A DNA stretch of 64,000 nucleotides from Tiliqua scincoides (GCF_035046505.1 NC_089823.1:30800388-30864387); one strand, 5' to 3'; shown: positions 1 to 11,570, counted from the first letter of the stretch. Program-made: numbers and translations. Notes: generated from the letters alone by a model not told the origin.

Positions 1-156
1 TTCAGCTGAACTGTCCCCCTCCCTAAGATTAAACTGAGCTGTTAATGAAAAGGGACATGACATATGCATTCATGCCATGCACACCTGCATATTTATGTAG
101 GACCTATGCAGTCAATTAAGTATTGACTGTTGATCAATGGTACTACAGGCCAATGA

Positions 157-334
157 GGGCCCAATCCTATCCAACTTTTCAGTATCAGTGCAACTGCAAT
201 GCAGCCCAGAGGTAAGGGAGCAAAGTTCCCATACCTTGGGGAGGCCTCTGTCACTACCTCCCCACCACAGGATGCAGTGCATGCCCCATTGACACAGCTG
301 CACTGAAGTGGGAAAATTGGATAGGATTGGGCCC
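157..334. mobile_element. AATCCTA-type MITE, about 180 bp, copy 1
   Basis: This non-coding element has near-perfect terminal inverted repeats: GGGCCCAATCCTATCC at the left and its complement at the right. The trinucleotide TGA stands directly outside both ends (154-156 and 335-337) and may be a target duplication. The interior has a conserved block reading GAGGCCTCTGT and CACAGGATGCAG. At least eight related copies lie in this window, so the repeat is certain, but the superfamily is not; a PIF/Harbinger-like origin is only a guess from the GGG start and 3-bp flank. Translations across it are chance open frames. Confidence 0.8.
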
Positions 335-337
335 TGA

Positions 338-1472
338 GACACTTCAAGGTTTTTCCACTGATTGATGCTTTGCTTTGCCTCTCCCTCACAGACATAAAAG
401 TGCATTGTGGGGTGAAGCAATCCTGTTTCTCCTTTTCACCTTTTGGTCTGTCACCAGATCTGGGCTGAAAGATGACACCGCATGTTAAAGAAAGTATCAG
501 TAGGTAACAAGACTTACCCATTTTCTATGACTTAAAGAGGGTGAAGAGGAGATTTGTGGTTAGGGAAAAGTATAGTAGGCAGAAACCTGTCTAGGAGTAG
601 ACACAAAGAAAATTTAATAAGCAAGTCCCCACAGAGTTTGTACGTAAGCTATAGTTCAAGGAAATAATACTACAGTATATATAATTTTTTAGGCAAAAGA
701 GAACCTCAAAGGAATGCTGAGTGCCTCTAACTACTATTAGGGGTAGTACTTGGGGAATAGGAAAATTAATTCTGCACTATTGAACTCACGCAAGAATGAG
801 AGCACCCTTACAGGGACAGCAGATCATAAATGGAAGAGTAAATACCATGCACACACACATTAATATTTAGTGAATTTCAGCTATTAATCTCAAAAGCACT
901 GTTTGAAGATGGATAACATTCATTTTTCCCCTTTCTTAAGTCTGAGGGAAACGCATAGAAAGCCCAATTTGTCCCTGTCAGTGGGTAGCACAAGAGGGTA
1001 GAGAATCCAGCTTTTCTGAGGTGCTTCTTCTTACGTTCTCCTTTTGCAGTTTGAGTCTCCTGTGTCTGTGATGCCCAAATACAAACAAAGGGGTGCTTTG
1101 TCTGTTGTGAGGAAAAGTCACTCACTTATTCCCCTATTCAAATACAGTATAGGAAAACAGAAGTCTGCCACTTGCAGCTCTTTGTGTGTCTTTCACACAA
1201 GGAACATAGTACATCTGTAGTTTATGATTTGGGCAGCCCAATCCTGAGCTGCCCAGTGCGTGGGGCTGCCAGGGTACCAAAAATAGCTGTCGCAGTATCC
1301 TGCATTTACTCCAAGTAAGGGAAGTGGTGGAGGCGGATGTAATGATCAGGCCCACACTCCAGGCACCCAGTTCCCACTATGTTTTTACTGTCCCTGGCCC
1401 TGTTGTCCCAACATCTAGCTGTCTAGGTGTCTCTGTGCCCAATTTAGGTTCTTAGGTAGGCCAAGCACGTAA
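338..1472. other. No gene seen
   Basis: A+T-rich unique-looking sequence. At 1232-1330 a fragment begins GCCCAATCCTGAGCTGCC, which matches the left end of the longer GC-rich AATCC-type repeats at 20.0 and 62.9 kb. Nothing else is recognised. Confidence 0.5.
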
Positions 1473-1673
1473 GGGTGCAATCCTAACCCCTTACATCAGT
1501 GCTTCCAGCACTGACATGAGGGCAATGCAGCTCTGAGGTGAGGGAACAAACATCCCCTTACTTTGAGGAGGCCTCTGTGAGTGACACCCAACTGCAAGAT
1601 GCAGCACATGTCCCATTGGCATTGCTATGCCAGTGCTGGAAAGCACTGACATAAGGGGTTTAGGACTGTGCCC
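1473..1673. mobile_element. AATCCTA-type MITE, diverged copy 2
   Basis: Ends GGGTGCAATCCTAACC and GGACTGTGCCC are inverted repeats, and the interior keeps the GAGGCCTCTGTG block and the GATGCAGCACATG block of the 180-bp family. It is longer and more diverged than the other copies, which suggests an older insertion or a distinct subfamily. Confidence 0.65.
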
Positions 1674-1697
1674 TAAGGGGGCTGACTCTGAGCTTAA

Positions 1698-1788
1698 GGA
1701 CACAATCCTAACCAGTTCTATTCAGAAGTAAGTCCTATTTTGTTCAATTGGGCTTACTCTCAGGAAAGTGTGGTTATGATTACAGCCT
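1698..1788. mobile_element. AATCCTA-type short MITE, about 90 bp
   Basis: A roughly 90-bp hairpin-like repeat: ACAATCCTAACC, then AGAAGTAAGTCC, a mirror-like TTCAATTGGGCTTACT, and a closing TGATTACAGCC. Further copies lie at 2.87, 7.95, 19.27, 32.74 and 45.50 kb. It has no coding capacity; any mobility would depend on an unidentified transposase. Confidence 0.65.
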
Positions 1789-2511
1789 AAGTGTCCAGCA
1801 TATATTTCTTAGATATGGTTCTTCTGTTCCTTGCAATCTCAAGGGGGCACAACACACCTCAAGACAGCAAGGCACCATTCTTAGCCAATTAAACCAAATT
1901 ACTGAGTACTGAATCTTGGTAGGACTGCCACTACCCTGAATATGGCAGTGCATCAGCTCAGGGACTCTGAGGCTCCATTGGCTTACTCCAGCCCTTACAG
2001 GGCCTGGGGTTCCCTTCAACTCAGGAACCCAGGCCTCAAAGGCCTGTAACTTAAGACTTTTCTTGGTAGTGCAACCAAGCTGCTACCCTGGATAGCCAAC
2101 TCCCATTCCAAGTACTCAAGACCACTCAGGCCCATAAAATATTTTTTGGTTTATTAAAGAAAGTTAACGTTATGCAAATATCAAGGCAGCAGAATGCAAG
2201 AGAAACAGACTTCCAGAAACACATTAGTTCAAAAATAACAAAGCTAGCTTTCTGACTGCACTCACCTACATATCTATCTCTCACTTGGGTCCACTGACAG
2301 CTAGAGAACTAATAACTTCCAGGCTACCTTTCAGGTCAGGTATCTGTGATGGAAAGTAGAGCCAAAAAACCAAGCAGTACAAAAGGCATCACCCAAGACT
2401 CACTGCCCAAGGGAAGCACACCACATCCTCTGAAGGTCCCTTTTTATCCTCTTAGGTTAATTATACCTGTAACAGCCAACCAGGATACAGGATGGTCTGA
2501 AACTTCTGACA
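1789..2511. other. No gene seen
   Basis: No repeat or coding signal recognised. Open frames here are short and have no family resemblance. Confidence 0.5.
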
Positions 2512-2688
2512 GCCCAATCCTATCCAATTTTCCAGCTCTGGTGCAGCAGCTGTGCAGCCCAGAAGTAAGGGAGCAACTGTTCCCTTACCTTGGGGAGGCC
2601 TCTGAGACTGCCTCCCCACCAAAGGATGCAGCACATGCCCCATTGATGCTGCTTTACCAGCCCTGGAAAATTGGATAGGATTGGGCCC
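2512..2688. mobile_element. AATCCTA-type MITE, about 180 bp, copy 3
   Basis: Left end GCCCAATCCTATCCAA and right end TTGGATAGGATTGGGCCC are inverted repeats, and the interior has the shared GAGGCCTCTGAGACTG block. It is a well-preserved member of the family. Confidence 0.8.
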
Positions 2689-2864
2689 TAAAAGGGCTGG
2701 TTAGCAGGCTTACCAATCAGTCACTGCTCCTACTCCTCCCAAACAGAAAATACCAGCTGCAGGGAATCCTCCTTTGTGAACACGTCCTTGAGCCAGTAAA
2801 AAAGGTCTCCTCTCTGGGATCGGCTACCTGCTTCCTCTGGCCACTGAGAAGCAGATAACACAGA

Positions 2865-2950
2865 GCCCAATCCTATGCATGTCTACTCAGAAGTAAGTCC
2901 CATTAGAGTCAATGAGGCTTACTCCCAAGAAAGGGTGGATAGGATTGGGC
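2865..2950. mobile_element. AATCCTA-type short MITE, about 90 bp
   Basis: It starts GCCCAATCCTATGCATG, contains AGAAGTAAGTCCCATT and its mirrored GGCTTACTCCCAAG, and ends GGATAGGATTGGGC. It lies only about 8 bp before the next 180-bp copy and has the same terminal motif, so the two families share their outermost bases. Confidence 0.7.
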
Positions 2951-2957
2951 TGACAGA

Positions 2958-3134
2958 GCCCAATCCTATCCAACTTTCCAGCTCCGGTACAGCCACAATG
3001 CAGCCCTGAGGTAAGGGAACAAATGTTCCCATACATTGAGGAGGCCTATGTGACTGTCCCCACACTGTAGGATGCAACACATGCCCCATTGGTACAGCTG
3101 CACTGACCCTGGAAAATTGGATAGGATTGGGCCC
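2958..3134. mobile_element. AATCCTA-type MITE, about 180 bp, copy 4
   Basis: Starts GCCCAATCCTATCCAACT and ends TTGGATAGGATTGGGCCC. The interior matches the family block by block (CAATGCAGCCCTGAGGTAAG, GGATGCAACACATGCCCC). Confidence 0.8.
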
Positions 3135-3284
3135 ACATTCCTTTCTCAAGCTAATTACCTCTTTTCCCACCAGCTGCAAAGAAGCAGTTGCAACTCTTAA
3201 GACGGATTCAGACTTGGGCCTAGATTTTACCTGTTCATGACCAGAAGGAAGCACCAAAGGACACCTCAGCTCATTGTTCTACCT

Positions 3285-3632
3285 CAGTGGTCTGCAAATG
3301 TTTAGCACTGGGGCCCACTTTTTAGAATGAGAATCTGTGGGGACCCACAGAGAGTGATGTCATGACTTGAAGTGACATCATCAAATAGGAAAAATTTTAG
3401 CAATCCTACCTACACTTCCCTAAGAGTAAGTTTCATTTACTATCATTGTTAAAAGCATATAGAGAACAACCTGTTAAAAGTACAAATCCGTAACATTTCC
3501 CCCAATGCAGCCATATGCAATGGTAGCATCAAGTCTAATATATTAAAAATAAAATATTGAAATGAACGGGGACCCACCTGGAATTGGCTTGCGACCCACC
3601 TAGTGGGTCCTGACCCACAGTTTGAGAAACTG
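3285..3632 (-). mobile_element. hAT-type non-autonomous element (hAT-B), copy 1
   Basis: The ends CAGTGGTCTGCAAATG and GTTTGAGAAACTG are hAT-like inverted termini. The 8-bp flanks TTCTACCT and TTTTACCA agree at 6 of 8 positions, as for an aged hAT target duplication. The interior matches in reverse the copy at 38,954, including a segment of the 90-bp AATCCTA repeat (AGCAATCCTACC...AGAGTAAGTTT). It has no transposase. Confidence 0.75.
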
Positions 3633-3677
3633 TTTTACCAGGACACTACTATCCCTACTACATGCTGCATCTATTGT

Positions 3678-3875
3678 ACTGTCCAGTCCTATCCCCCAAC
3701 ACTGCCACCAATGTAGCCATGCTGATGGGGCATACACTGCATCCAGTGGTGGTGGGGCAGTCAGATAGCCAGCAGGAGGTAAGTAAAAATATTTTTACCA
3801 TGTAGGCTGCCCAATTGCTTATGGGTCTCCATGGACCTACACCAACCATTTTGTTGGTATAAGTCTGAGAAAAAT
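3678..3875. repeat. AATCC-type longer repeat fragment
   Basis: Begins CCAGTCCTATCCCCCAAC and runs through CAGCAGGAGGTAAGTAAA to CTACACCAACCATTTTG. The same order of blocks occurs at 13.79 kb (GCAGGAGGTAAGTAAAAA, CCTGCACTAAGCATTTTG) and, more diverged, at 23.9 and 53.2 kb. No right terminus was identified. Confidence 0.55.
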
Positions 3876-3879
3876 GAGG

Positions 3880-5048
3880 CGGGGCGGCCTAGTAAAGAAG
3901 GGAAAGGATGTGGTGCATGTGGAGACCCACCTCTTTGGTTCTCTCATCTCCCCCTGTCCTCCCCCCCAAATCTGCCCCTTGGCCTCCCCCTTTCCACCAA
4001 TGACGGGTCTCAGCTTACCAACTTACCAACTCTGATAGAGGCTTTGGGAGTCACTACTGTGTTCTCTGCATTGCTGCCCATTTACAGCAGTGGCCCAGAA
4101 GCACCCAATGGCAGCCTGTTGGCTTTCATCTCAGGATCGGGGCCTAAAGGACCTACTGAATCATGCATTTTCCCCATCTTTTCCTTCTAGTAGGCTTCAG
4201 TGGTTCTCAGAAATCAGCATATAATTGTCAATTTGTATGCAGAAAATGAAAAGAAAAGGATACTTCAAAACTTTTTTTCCAACTGTAAATTTAAGGGTTT
4301 TTAAAAAAAAATTGTGTGAAAAAGCCAGAGATGGCAGGATGTGAGAATGGTTGCAAGAAAAGCCACAGTCAGAGGAAGTTGCCTTAATAGAGTGAAAATT
4401 AAGAAAGGACTGACAACACAGCCAGTCTCCAGGATACATTGGGTATTTTCACGCCTTGCCAATTATTCTGTTTGCATCAATTTGGGGTTATTTTTTAAGG
4501 TTCCTTTTGGGAGATAGGAAACTAAAGACAAAAATGACTAAAAAGCACTGAAGAATATTAGCTTCTTGTTTCAGTTAGAAAAATAATTATTATCTTCATT
4601 CAGAGAGCACGGAAGCAGTTGCATAATGCTTTTATGACTTATAAGTGATGATACTACTTAACTAGGTTACTTTCATGTGGCAAGAAATGGAGACTGAATG
4701 GAAGGTGGGGGGTTAATTTCCCCCCTTTTTTCTGCACAGTGTGGTGTGAGAGATGCTCTAATTCAGTGCAGTCCAGTGTAGGGGGCACGGTCTAAATTAG
4801 GAGGTTAATGGAGTCAGGCTGCCTATTCACATCACCCAGGTATAAAGCACGTGCAGAGGTGATTGTTTGGTAGCGCAGTGACTCCCACATGCTCAGAATT
4901 CTTCCTGTGTTATGCTCTCATTGCAATGTGTGTTGTTCAGATGCATTCCAACGTCAGCCCCATATATGCCTGTTCAGTTGTGTGACACTTCAGTTTGGGC
5001 TCGGCTAAAAAGAATATGGGTGAGGTCAGTCACTATAGGGACTACACA
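3880..5048. other. No gene seen
   Basis: A short C-rich stretch lies near 3950-4000. The rest is unassigned A+T-rich sequence. Confidence 0.5.
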
Positions 5049-5056
5049 TGCTAGAC

Positions 5057-5286
5057 CAGCCATTTTCAGCCACTATGCCATGGCACACTGGTGTGCCGTG
5101 AATGGACCCCAGGTGTGCCGCAGGAATTTGGGAGCGAGTCATTTATTAATAGGGCTGTTGGGGGATGTGAGCCCCCTCATTGGCAGCACAGTGTGCCTTG
5201 TCAGTTGTCAAAAAACCGATGGTGTGCCTTGACCATTTTAGTGCCTTGCCAGTGTGCCATGAGTCAGAAAGGGTTGAAAATCACTG
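5057..5286 (-). mobile_element. hAT-type non-autonomous element (hAT-A), copy 1
   Basis: A 230-bp element with inverted ends CAGCCATTTTCAGCC and GGTTGAAAATCACTG. The 8-bp flanks TGCTAGAC and CGCTAGAC match at 7 of 8, as expected for hAT insertion. Inside are the paired blocks GCCATGGCACACTGGTGTGC and GTGCCATGAG. It is inverted relative to the other four copies in the window and has no transposase. Confidence 0.88.
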
Positions 5287-5509
5287 CGCTAGACAGTCTC
5301 TTGCAGCCTCATCAGTTTGGCTACAGTGACACCATGAAGAGCTGTGGTACAGCAGGAAAAATTCCAAGCATATTCACTGAAGTTGGGGTGTATTTTGGAC
5401 ACCATGTAAAGAAGACCATGTGCAATTAATTGTGCCGAATGGGCCATGTCATTGGCTGTCCGTCTTCTACCTCCCACCATAGGAGTAGATCTACATCATA
5501 AGGTCTGGG

Positions 5510-5795
5510 CAGTAGCATAGCTTAGGGTGGGGGGAAATGATAAGTACTGCAGGCACCACAACACGCTGTGTAAGCAGGCCCCTCCCACTCACCATTGGAG
5601 CCATTCCAGGCAACAGCGGCAATGTACAAGAGACACCTTTTGATTCAGCAAGCACCTGTGTGTTGCTGTCACTGCCTGGAATGATTCCAATAACAAGTGG
5701 GAGGGGCCACTGACATGTTGCAGCACCTGCAGTACTTACTGGTGTACTGCAGCACCTGGTGTACTTACTGTTTAGCCCTCCTCTTACTATGCAGA
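5510..5795. repeat. Imperfect palindromic MITE-like repeat (CAGTAGCATAGC family)
   Basis: Begins CAGTAGCATAGCTTAGGG and closes near AGCCCTCCTCTTACTATG. Internal inverted halves GCCCCTCCCACTCACCATTG and AATAACAAGTGGGAGGGGCC can fold on each other. A related copy lies at 32.9 kb. Superfamily and exact ends are uncertain. Confidence 0.5.
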
Positions 5796-5939
5796 TGGGT
5801 CTGGGGAATGACTTCGTCACTGAAATTATTCACTTAAGGCAGTGACATTTCACCAGCTACTTAAACAGTGCTCCATCTGTGGAACTTAGCTGCATGTCCA
5901 CTGTCCAATCGTGTGAAAATGTGAGGGGAGGTCACTGCC

Positions 5940-6660
5940 CCTTGCTTTCCTTTTACTCCTTCACAGGGATGCCTGGCACCCTTGTCTCTCATCACTGCAA
6001 CTCCTCTGGCATGCATTAGTTGACTGGATAAGGGGTCCAGCTGACAATGTCATGTTGATCGTCACCTTCCTTCCACTGGTTTCTGTCCCTTGATATCTCT
6101 TCCAGGAATGCACTCCTAGATTCCTCTCTGCCTTCTTTCCTCAGCTAGTCTTGCTCTGCATCCACCCTCCATGAACTGCCCTCCAGTTCCACTCTGTCTT
6201 CTGGGGCTCCATTTCCACCCTGCATCCACTCTTCTCCTGCTCTAACTCCAATCTTGGCCCTCTCTCTTTCTGCCCAGACTTCACTCTCATCTGACATTCT
6301 CCCAAAACTTCCCTCCACTATATCTCATCACCCATCTGCTCCAGCTCTATCCTCTCCTTTCTTATCTCTCCCAGCAGCCTTCATATCTCCATTCTCCCCT
6401 CTCTGAACTCTTTCTCCACCTCTCTTTCCCTTGCTTTATTATCTTCCTTCATTTCTCTGCTCCTTCCTAGTTCCTTATTCTCTGTATGCTTTTCCCTCTG
6501 GAACTCTCTCTTTCTCTCTCACCAATCTTCTTTTCCTTGCTGTGAACTGGATAAGGGGTCCTGCTGACAATGTTATGCTGATCTTCACCTTCCTGCCACT
6601 GGTTTCTGTCCCTCTCTCATCTCTCCCCCTTCCCCTGATTTCCACCCTGCCCCACCCTCA
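5940..6660. repeat. Pyrimidine-rich tract with a 68-bp direct repeat
   Basis: The top strand is strongly C+T-rich. A block beginning ACTGGATAAGGGGTCC and ending CCACTGGTTTCTGTCCC occurs twice, at about 6022-6091 and 6544-6613, with a few differences. The two copies bracket about 450 bp of CT-rich sequence. Open frames across it are composition artefacts. Confidence 0.65.
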
Positions 6661-6889
6661 CCAAAGGAGCTGCAGCTACTTCATGGCTTTGAGCAAACTT
6701 GCACTGTGTCTATCGTGGTGCATGGCTCATAACTCTCTGGCCTGGATGATCTCTGGAGGCCTTGATGGTCAATTACAGGTCATAAACAATTCACTTTTCA
6801 ACACTCAGGTGAATGCTGTTGGAATGGTTGATAAGCAGAGCACAGTGACACAAAGAAAATAAAGCTCCTCTTGTAATCAAAATGACTTA

Positions 6890-7067
6890 GGGCCCAATCC
6901 TATCCAAATTTCCAGTGCCGATGCAGCCACAGTGCAGCCCTGAAGTAAGGAACAAATGTTGCCTTACCTTGAGGAGGCCTCCATGACTATCCCACGACCA
7001 CAGGATGCAGTGCACACCCCATTGGCAAGCTGATATCAGTGCTAGAAAGCTGGATAGGATTGGGCCC
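6890..7067. mobile_element. AATCCTA-type MITE, about 180 bp, copy 5
   Basis: Ends GGGCCCAATCCTATCC and GGATAGGATTGGGCCC are perfect inverted repeats. The bases outside read TTA at the left and TAA at the right, so the inverted symmetry may extend three bases further. The interior has the common GAGGCCTCCATGACT block. Confidence 0.8.
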
Positions 7068-7190
7068 TAACTATCACCAGGCTGCTTGCTGTTAAGACCA
7101 AATAATCCACATAAGGAAGAAAAACTGAGGCTGAGGTAAAAGATCAACAAATACTTTACTTTCAGTTCTCAAATACTTATTTGTAGAGCA

Positions 7191-7419
7191 CAGAAGTTTT
7201 TTAACTTTTTCATCTCACAGCACACTGACAAGGCGCTAAAATGATCAAGGCACACCATCAGTTTTTTGACCATTGACAAGGCATACCATGCTGCTGGTAG
7301 GAGGCTCACACCCCCCAATTGCCCTACTAATAAATTACCCTTTTCCAAAGTCCAATGGCACATTTGTGGACCATCTACGGCACACCAGTGTGCCATGGCA
7401 CAGTGGTTGAAAATGGCTG
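7191..7419 (+). mobile_element. hAT-type non-autonomous element (hAT-A), copy 2
   Basis: Ends CAGAAGTTTTTTAAC and GGTTGAAAATGGCTG. The 8-bp flanks GTAGAGCA and GTATAGCA agree at 7 of 8. The interior blocks CAAGGCACACCATCAG and CACACCAGTGTGCCATGG match the other copies. Its left terminus is the most decayed of the set. Confidence 0.82.
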
Positions 7420-7427
7420 GTATAGCA

Positions 7428-7953
7428 TCTGGTTTAGGAGATGCTAACAGCTTTGAACACATACATATAACCAAGTTTATCTCTCTTGGTTTGAGAGCAC
7501 TAACTACTGAAAGAGCTCAACAAAACATTTCCATCTCTCTTGAAGTTCAGGTAAAGACCGTCACTGAAGATTGACAAGGGGTATGATGCTGACCTTCTTA
7601 TGGTGTTCCTGATTTTCCCAACAGCATTTATACAGGTAACCTGATCAACTACCTGCGAATTATATGACAGTGACTCCAATCTTGTTGCTTTGATCCATTG
7701 TGTCGACATGATTGCAAACCAAGCCCAGTGTCTCCCTATGAGGAAAATGTGTGATCCCTGTTGCATATATACAATGCTGGGCAGAAATAGCTTAAGCAAA
7801 ATGATCAGAAAACAGCATATAAAAAAATCAATTGCCTTTGAAAGAGGTTCAAGCCGATTGAACGTTAAGAATGTGCAAGGAAAAGCACAACCTGATAAAA
7901 AAAGAACAATTGTCAGTACGGAGAGAGCACTTTAAGACCTATTGACAGCCTAA
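7428..7953. other. No gene recognised
   Basis: An open frame of 81 codons at 7690-7935 has no family I recognise. It lies just upstream of the decayed LINE and could be an eroded upstream part of it, but no motif supports that. Confidence 0.35.
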
Positions 7954-8043
7954 GGCTGCAATCCTAACCACAGTTTCCTGAGAGTAAGCCTTATTGAACA
8001 AAATAGGACTTACTTTGAGTAGACCTGGCTAGGATTGTGCCCT
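7954..8043. mobile_element. AATCCTA-type short MITE, about 90 bp
   Basis: GGCTGCAATCCTAACCAC at the left and TAGGATTGTGCCC at the right, with AGAGTAAGCC and GGACTTACTTTGAGTAG between. It abuts the start of the recognisable LINE sequence and may sit inside that LINE. Confidence 0.65.
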
Positions 8044-9341
8044 AACTGTGATAAAGTAAAATTTCAAATAGACACAATTCTAACACGTAAGCAGTTTGAT
8101 CATCTTACACAGTTAGATGTAGAAGAAGCCATCAATAGGCTCAAAAATAACAGAGCACCAGGCATATGCAATACGGTGGCAGAATTAATCAAAGGGGATA
8201 TCGAAACCACCAATAAATGGCTTACGAAATTATTTAACATCATTTGGTTGTGAGGAAATCGCATCTGAATGGAAACACGGTATCATTATTCTATTTTTTC
8301 TAAAAGGGAAATTCATCTAGGTGTAACAATTACCGTGGTATAACACTGCTGCTGGTTATTACAAAGATCTTTGCCTCCCTAATATAAAATAGGATTAACA
8401 TGACCTTATGACAAATCTGGAATAATATGCAAAATGGTTTCAGATCAGGAGAATCTACAACTGACAATATCTTCATATTATGACAAATAGTTGAGAAAAC
8501 TTAACAGTATAATCGAGACTGCCTGATGGCATTCATAGATTTCAAGCTAGCATTTGACTCCATAATACAGGAAAATCTATGAACCTGACTAAGTCAGACC
8601 ATTGGGGCTAAAGATGAACACAAATAAAACTGTGAACACGGCAGAAAAAAATCAAACAGAAAGCTGCCTAACATCAGCAGTACAATTACAAATGGTGGAA
8701 AACCCATTCAGGAAGTAGAGTTTTATCTACTTTAGGAGGTATTGTTACAACTGATACATCATGCAGCCTGGAAATAAACAGAATAACTAGCCTAACAAGT
8801 ATATATACAAATTTAACTAAATCAATTTGGAATAACACACCTTACAAGAAGCATGAAAGTCAAAGTTTTAAAGACTACAGTTATTCCTACTTTACTATAT
8901 GGCTGCAAATCCTGGACTCTAAAGAAACATAAACAATAGAAAATAGTCTTGCCACCTGCTGTCTACATAAAATAATGTAGGTGGTGGCAGCGATGGAGAA
9001 CTAAAGATGTGTGGACCCAAACAAATGAGAAACCACATTCAGTGCAGGTTTTAAAATCTAGATTGTGCTGGTTTGGCCATAGACTGCGTATGAACAACTC
9101 CTGTCTAGTCAAGCAGGTATATGATACCAAAAGTAATGGAAAAAAAGACCAAGAGGAAGACTAAAGAAAAGACAGCTTAAAAACATCCTAGAGGACTTGA
9201 AATATGCAAAATATGGTTTACCAACTGCCACACAACTTTATCAATATTGCACGGAATGGCTTGAGATCAAGGAGGACACTGCTATATTGTTTTCAGTGGG
9301 AACAAGTTTTATAACATGGCCGTCGATGATACACAGAGATT
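8044..9341 (+). pseudogene. Decayed LINE, reverse transcriptase to C-terminal region
   Basis: Remnant of a non-LTR retrotransposon polyprotein that would copy its own RNA into a chromosomal nick. At 8119-8160 one frame reads VEEAINRLKNNRAPGI, a typical start of a LINE reverse transcriptase. Later pieces in shifting frames read like NYRGITLL, GFRSGESTTDNIF and MAFIDFKLAFDS, matching RT domain blocks, and then GLKMNTNKT and WFGHRLRMNNS from the C-terminal region. There are many stops and frame changes; the second longest intact piece is about 70 codons. It ends in a GA microsatellite. The clade is not certain. It is clearly dead and older than the LINE copies at 37 and 48 kb. Confidence 0.75.
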
Positions 9342-9368
9342 GAGAGAGAGAGAGAGAGAGAGAGAGAG
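9342..9368. repeat. (GA)n microsatellite
   Basis: An uninterrupted GA run of 27 bases at the 3' limit of the decayed LINE. It may derive from the element's tail. Confidence 0.95.
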
Positions 9369-9687
9369 CTTCAAAGCTGATATCAGCACCATTTAAGGAT
9401 GGTGACTAATCAAATACCTAGGTCTTCCCTCACCCACGCATCTTTACAAGGCAAAGAATTATTGCACATCCCCTGTAATTCATTATCAGTGCTATAGTGG
9501 GATGAGCACAGTGCTGGTTATTTTTTTGTCTACTGTAAATTTCATGAGACATAGTGCCTGACTAACTCAAAAGTATCCTGAATCTAGACATTGAGGGGGA
9601 AACAGTCTGCTTTTAATAAGGCTGGAATGTTTTCTTTGTTCAACTTTTGAAACATAGGGGGTTAATAGTCTTTGGGTAATGACTTCA

Positions 9688-9865
9688 GGCCCAATCCTAT
9701 CCAACTTTCCACTCCCAGTGCAGCCACAATGCAGGCCAGATTTAAAGGAACACATACTTCCTTACCTTGAGGAAGCCTCTGTGACTGCCTCCCCACCACA
9801 GGATGCAGCACACGCCCCATTGGCACTGCTACACCGGCCCTGGAAAATTGTATAGGATTTGGCCC
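9688..9865. mobile_element. AATCCTA-type MITE, about 180 bp, copy 6
   Basis: Ends GGCCCAATCCTATCCAAC and TTGTATAGGATTTGGCC are inverted repeats. TTCA stands outside both ends (9684-9687 and 9866-9869), a possible target duplication. The interior matches the family. Confidence 0.78.
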
Positions 9866-9988
9866 TTCATTGGTGGACATTAAAATCATGAGAAGGAGGT
9901 TAGCTAGCAAAGTAGCAATGATCCCTAATCCACCTACCCCATTTTATGATTTCAATCTATTTTACACTCCTGTTATCTTTCTTTAAAC

Positions 9989-10215
9989 CAGTGATTTTCA
10001 ACCTTTTTTGTCTCATGGCACACTGATAAGGTACTAAAATTGTCAAGGCACACCATCAGTTTTTTGACAATTGACAAGGCACCATGCTGTTGGTGGGGGC
10101 CTCACATCCCTCAATGGCCCTACTAATAAATGACTCTCCCCCAAACTCCCGCGGCACACCTGCAGACCATTTGCGGCACACTAGTGTGCCATGGCGCAGT
10201 GGTTGAAAACGGCTG
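9989..10215 (+). mobile_element. hAT-type non-autonomous element (hAT-A), copy 3
   Basis: Ends CAGTGATTTTCAACC and GGTTGAAAACGGCTG. The 8-bp target duplication CTTTAAAC is perfect (9981-9988 and 10216-10223), which fixes both ends. Interior: CAAGGCACACCATCAG, then CCTACTAATAAATGACTC, then ACTAGTGTGCCATGGCG. No coding capacity. Confidence 0.93.
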
Positions 10216-10223
10216 CTTTAAAC

Positions 10224-11570
10224 CCACCAGGCCACATTATGCATTTCTTGTAACATGTAGTTTGACCTAGTTTGTAACGTGATTCTGATAAATGCTTCTC
10301 CTTAATAATGTAAGAATTTCTTTACTGGATCAGCCCAAGATCTGACCAGTACACAATTTGAACTCTGTGCTCTCCATCATCTTGCATTCACGGAATGTAT
10401 GGAGGTGAGAGTGGAATTATGCCTGCTGGCCCTCGCCCAAGAAAATTCAGGACATACTAGCTAAAGCTGGGAGCTTCACTTCCACAATAAGACATGACAT
10501 TCATTCAATTTATAGTTGTCTCCAGTCCAAAAGCTCTCAGCAGCTAATAGAATATTTCAATTTTTACATTACAAAAGGAAAAGTATAATAATGACCAAAC
10601 CAAACACACACAGAAATGAAATGTTCCTAAATATTCTATAAAAACCTCCAAACCAGCTCTTTCCTTGGGACACTGATTCTGACGCCACATTGTATCTGTT
10701 ATGCATGTTCATGCTTGGAGATTCTGTTGAATCTAGACTGCTGATTTTCAGGCTCCATGTAGAAGTTGACAGTAGAACAAGTTTATCTACACAGGTTTAT
10801 ATACAGCAGTGGCATGGCTCAGAATACTGCCTGGACCTGCCTCCCTCCTCTTCTTTTGTCCTTGTCATAAGTGTCTCTGGCCAATCAAGCAAAAGGTGAC
10901 TGCCTCACTGGTTAGGGCAAGTCCCACAGCTTGGCTTGAACCCATCTTTCCTGGCTCCCAGCTCACTGCACAATTACCAAAATCCTGCTTTACCTGTGTT
11001 CTGTTGATACTTCACTTTGACTTGTTCCAGACCCTCCCCTGGCATAAGGATGTAGATGTCCCCACATGGACTTGAGACCTTGCGATGGAGAGACATGTGC
11101 TTGTTTCTCCTGGCTGCCTTTTTCCAAGGAAGCTATCTTTCTACCCTTGTTCTGTTCAAAAAGTTATCCCTTGGATGTGTGTGTGAGTGGGATGAGGGGA
11201 CTTGAACCCTGGGTGCAGGAGTCCTGAACAGTTCTTTGCTTTTGCCCTGTTGCTGCTTATGCCACTGTGACTGCTGTAGGAGGTGGGTGGAGAAGGTGTC
11301 TGAACAGTGTCCTTGGGGCATCTCACAATGGTTGGGGGCAGGGCCTTGCTTTGTTGCTTACTCTTAGTGATTGGAGGAGGAGGTGTCACACCATCATTGG
11401 TCACTCATTGACCCTGCACTTGGCCACACCCCCATGATGAGTTCACCCAGGCAGTGCTTCTCTTGTGGCCAGGGTTGGGAGCTGATTGGGTGCTGTGATT
11501 GCATCTCTGGACATCATACCAATGATGCATGGATGTCATATAGATGATGAGCCAATGTCTTGGCAGTGGT
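10224..11570. other. No gene seen
   Basis: Unassigned sequence. Overlapping open frames at 10.7-11.4 kb lie on both strands and show no domain. Confidence 0.5.

Noticed and set aside
334-7067. Interstitial telomere sequence at MITE ends (TTAGGG/CCCTAA)
   Set aside because: Each is a single hexamer created by the MITE terminus and its flank; there is no tandem array.
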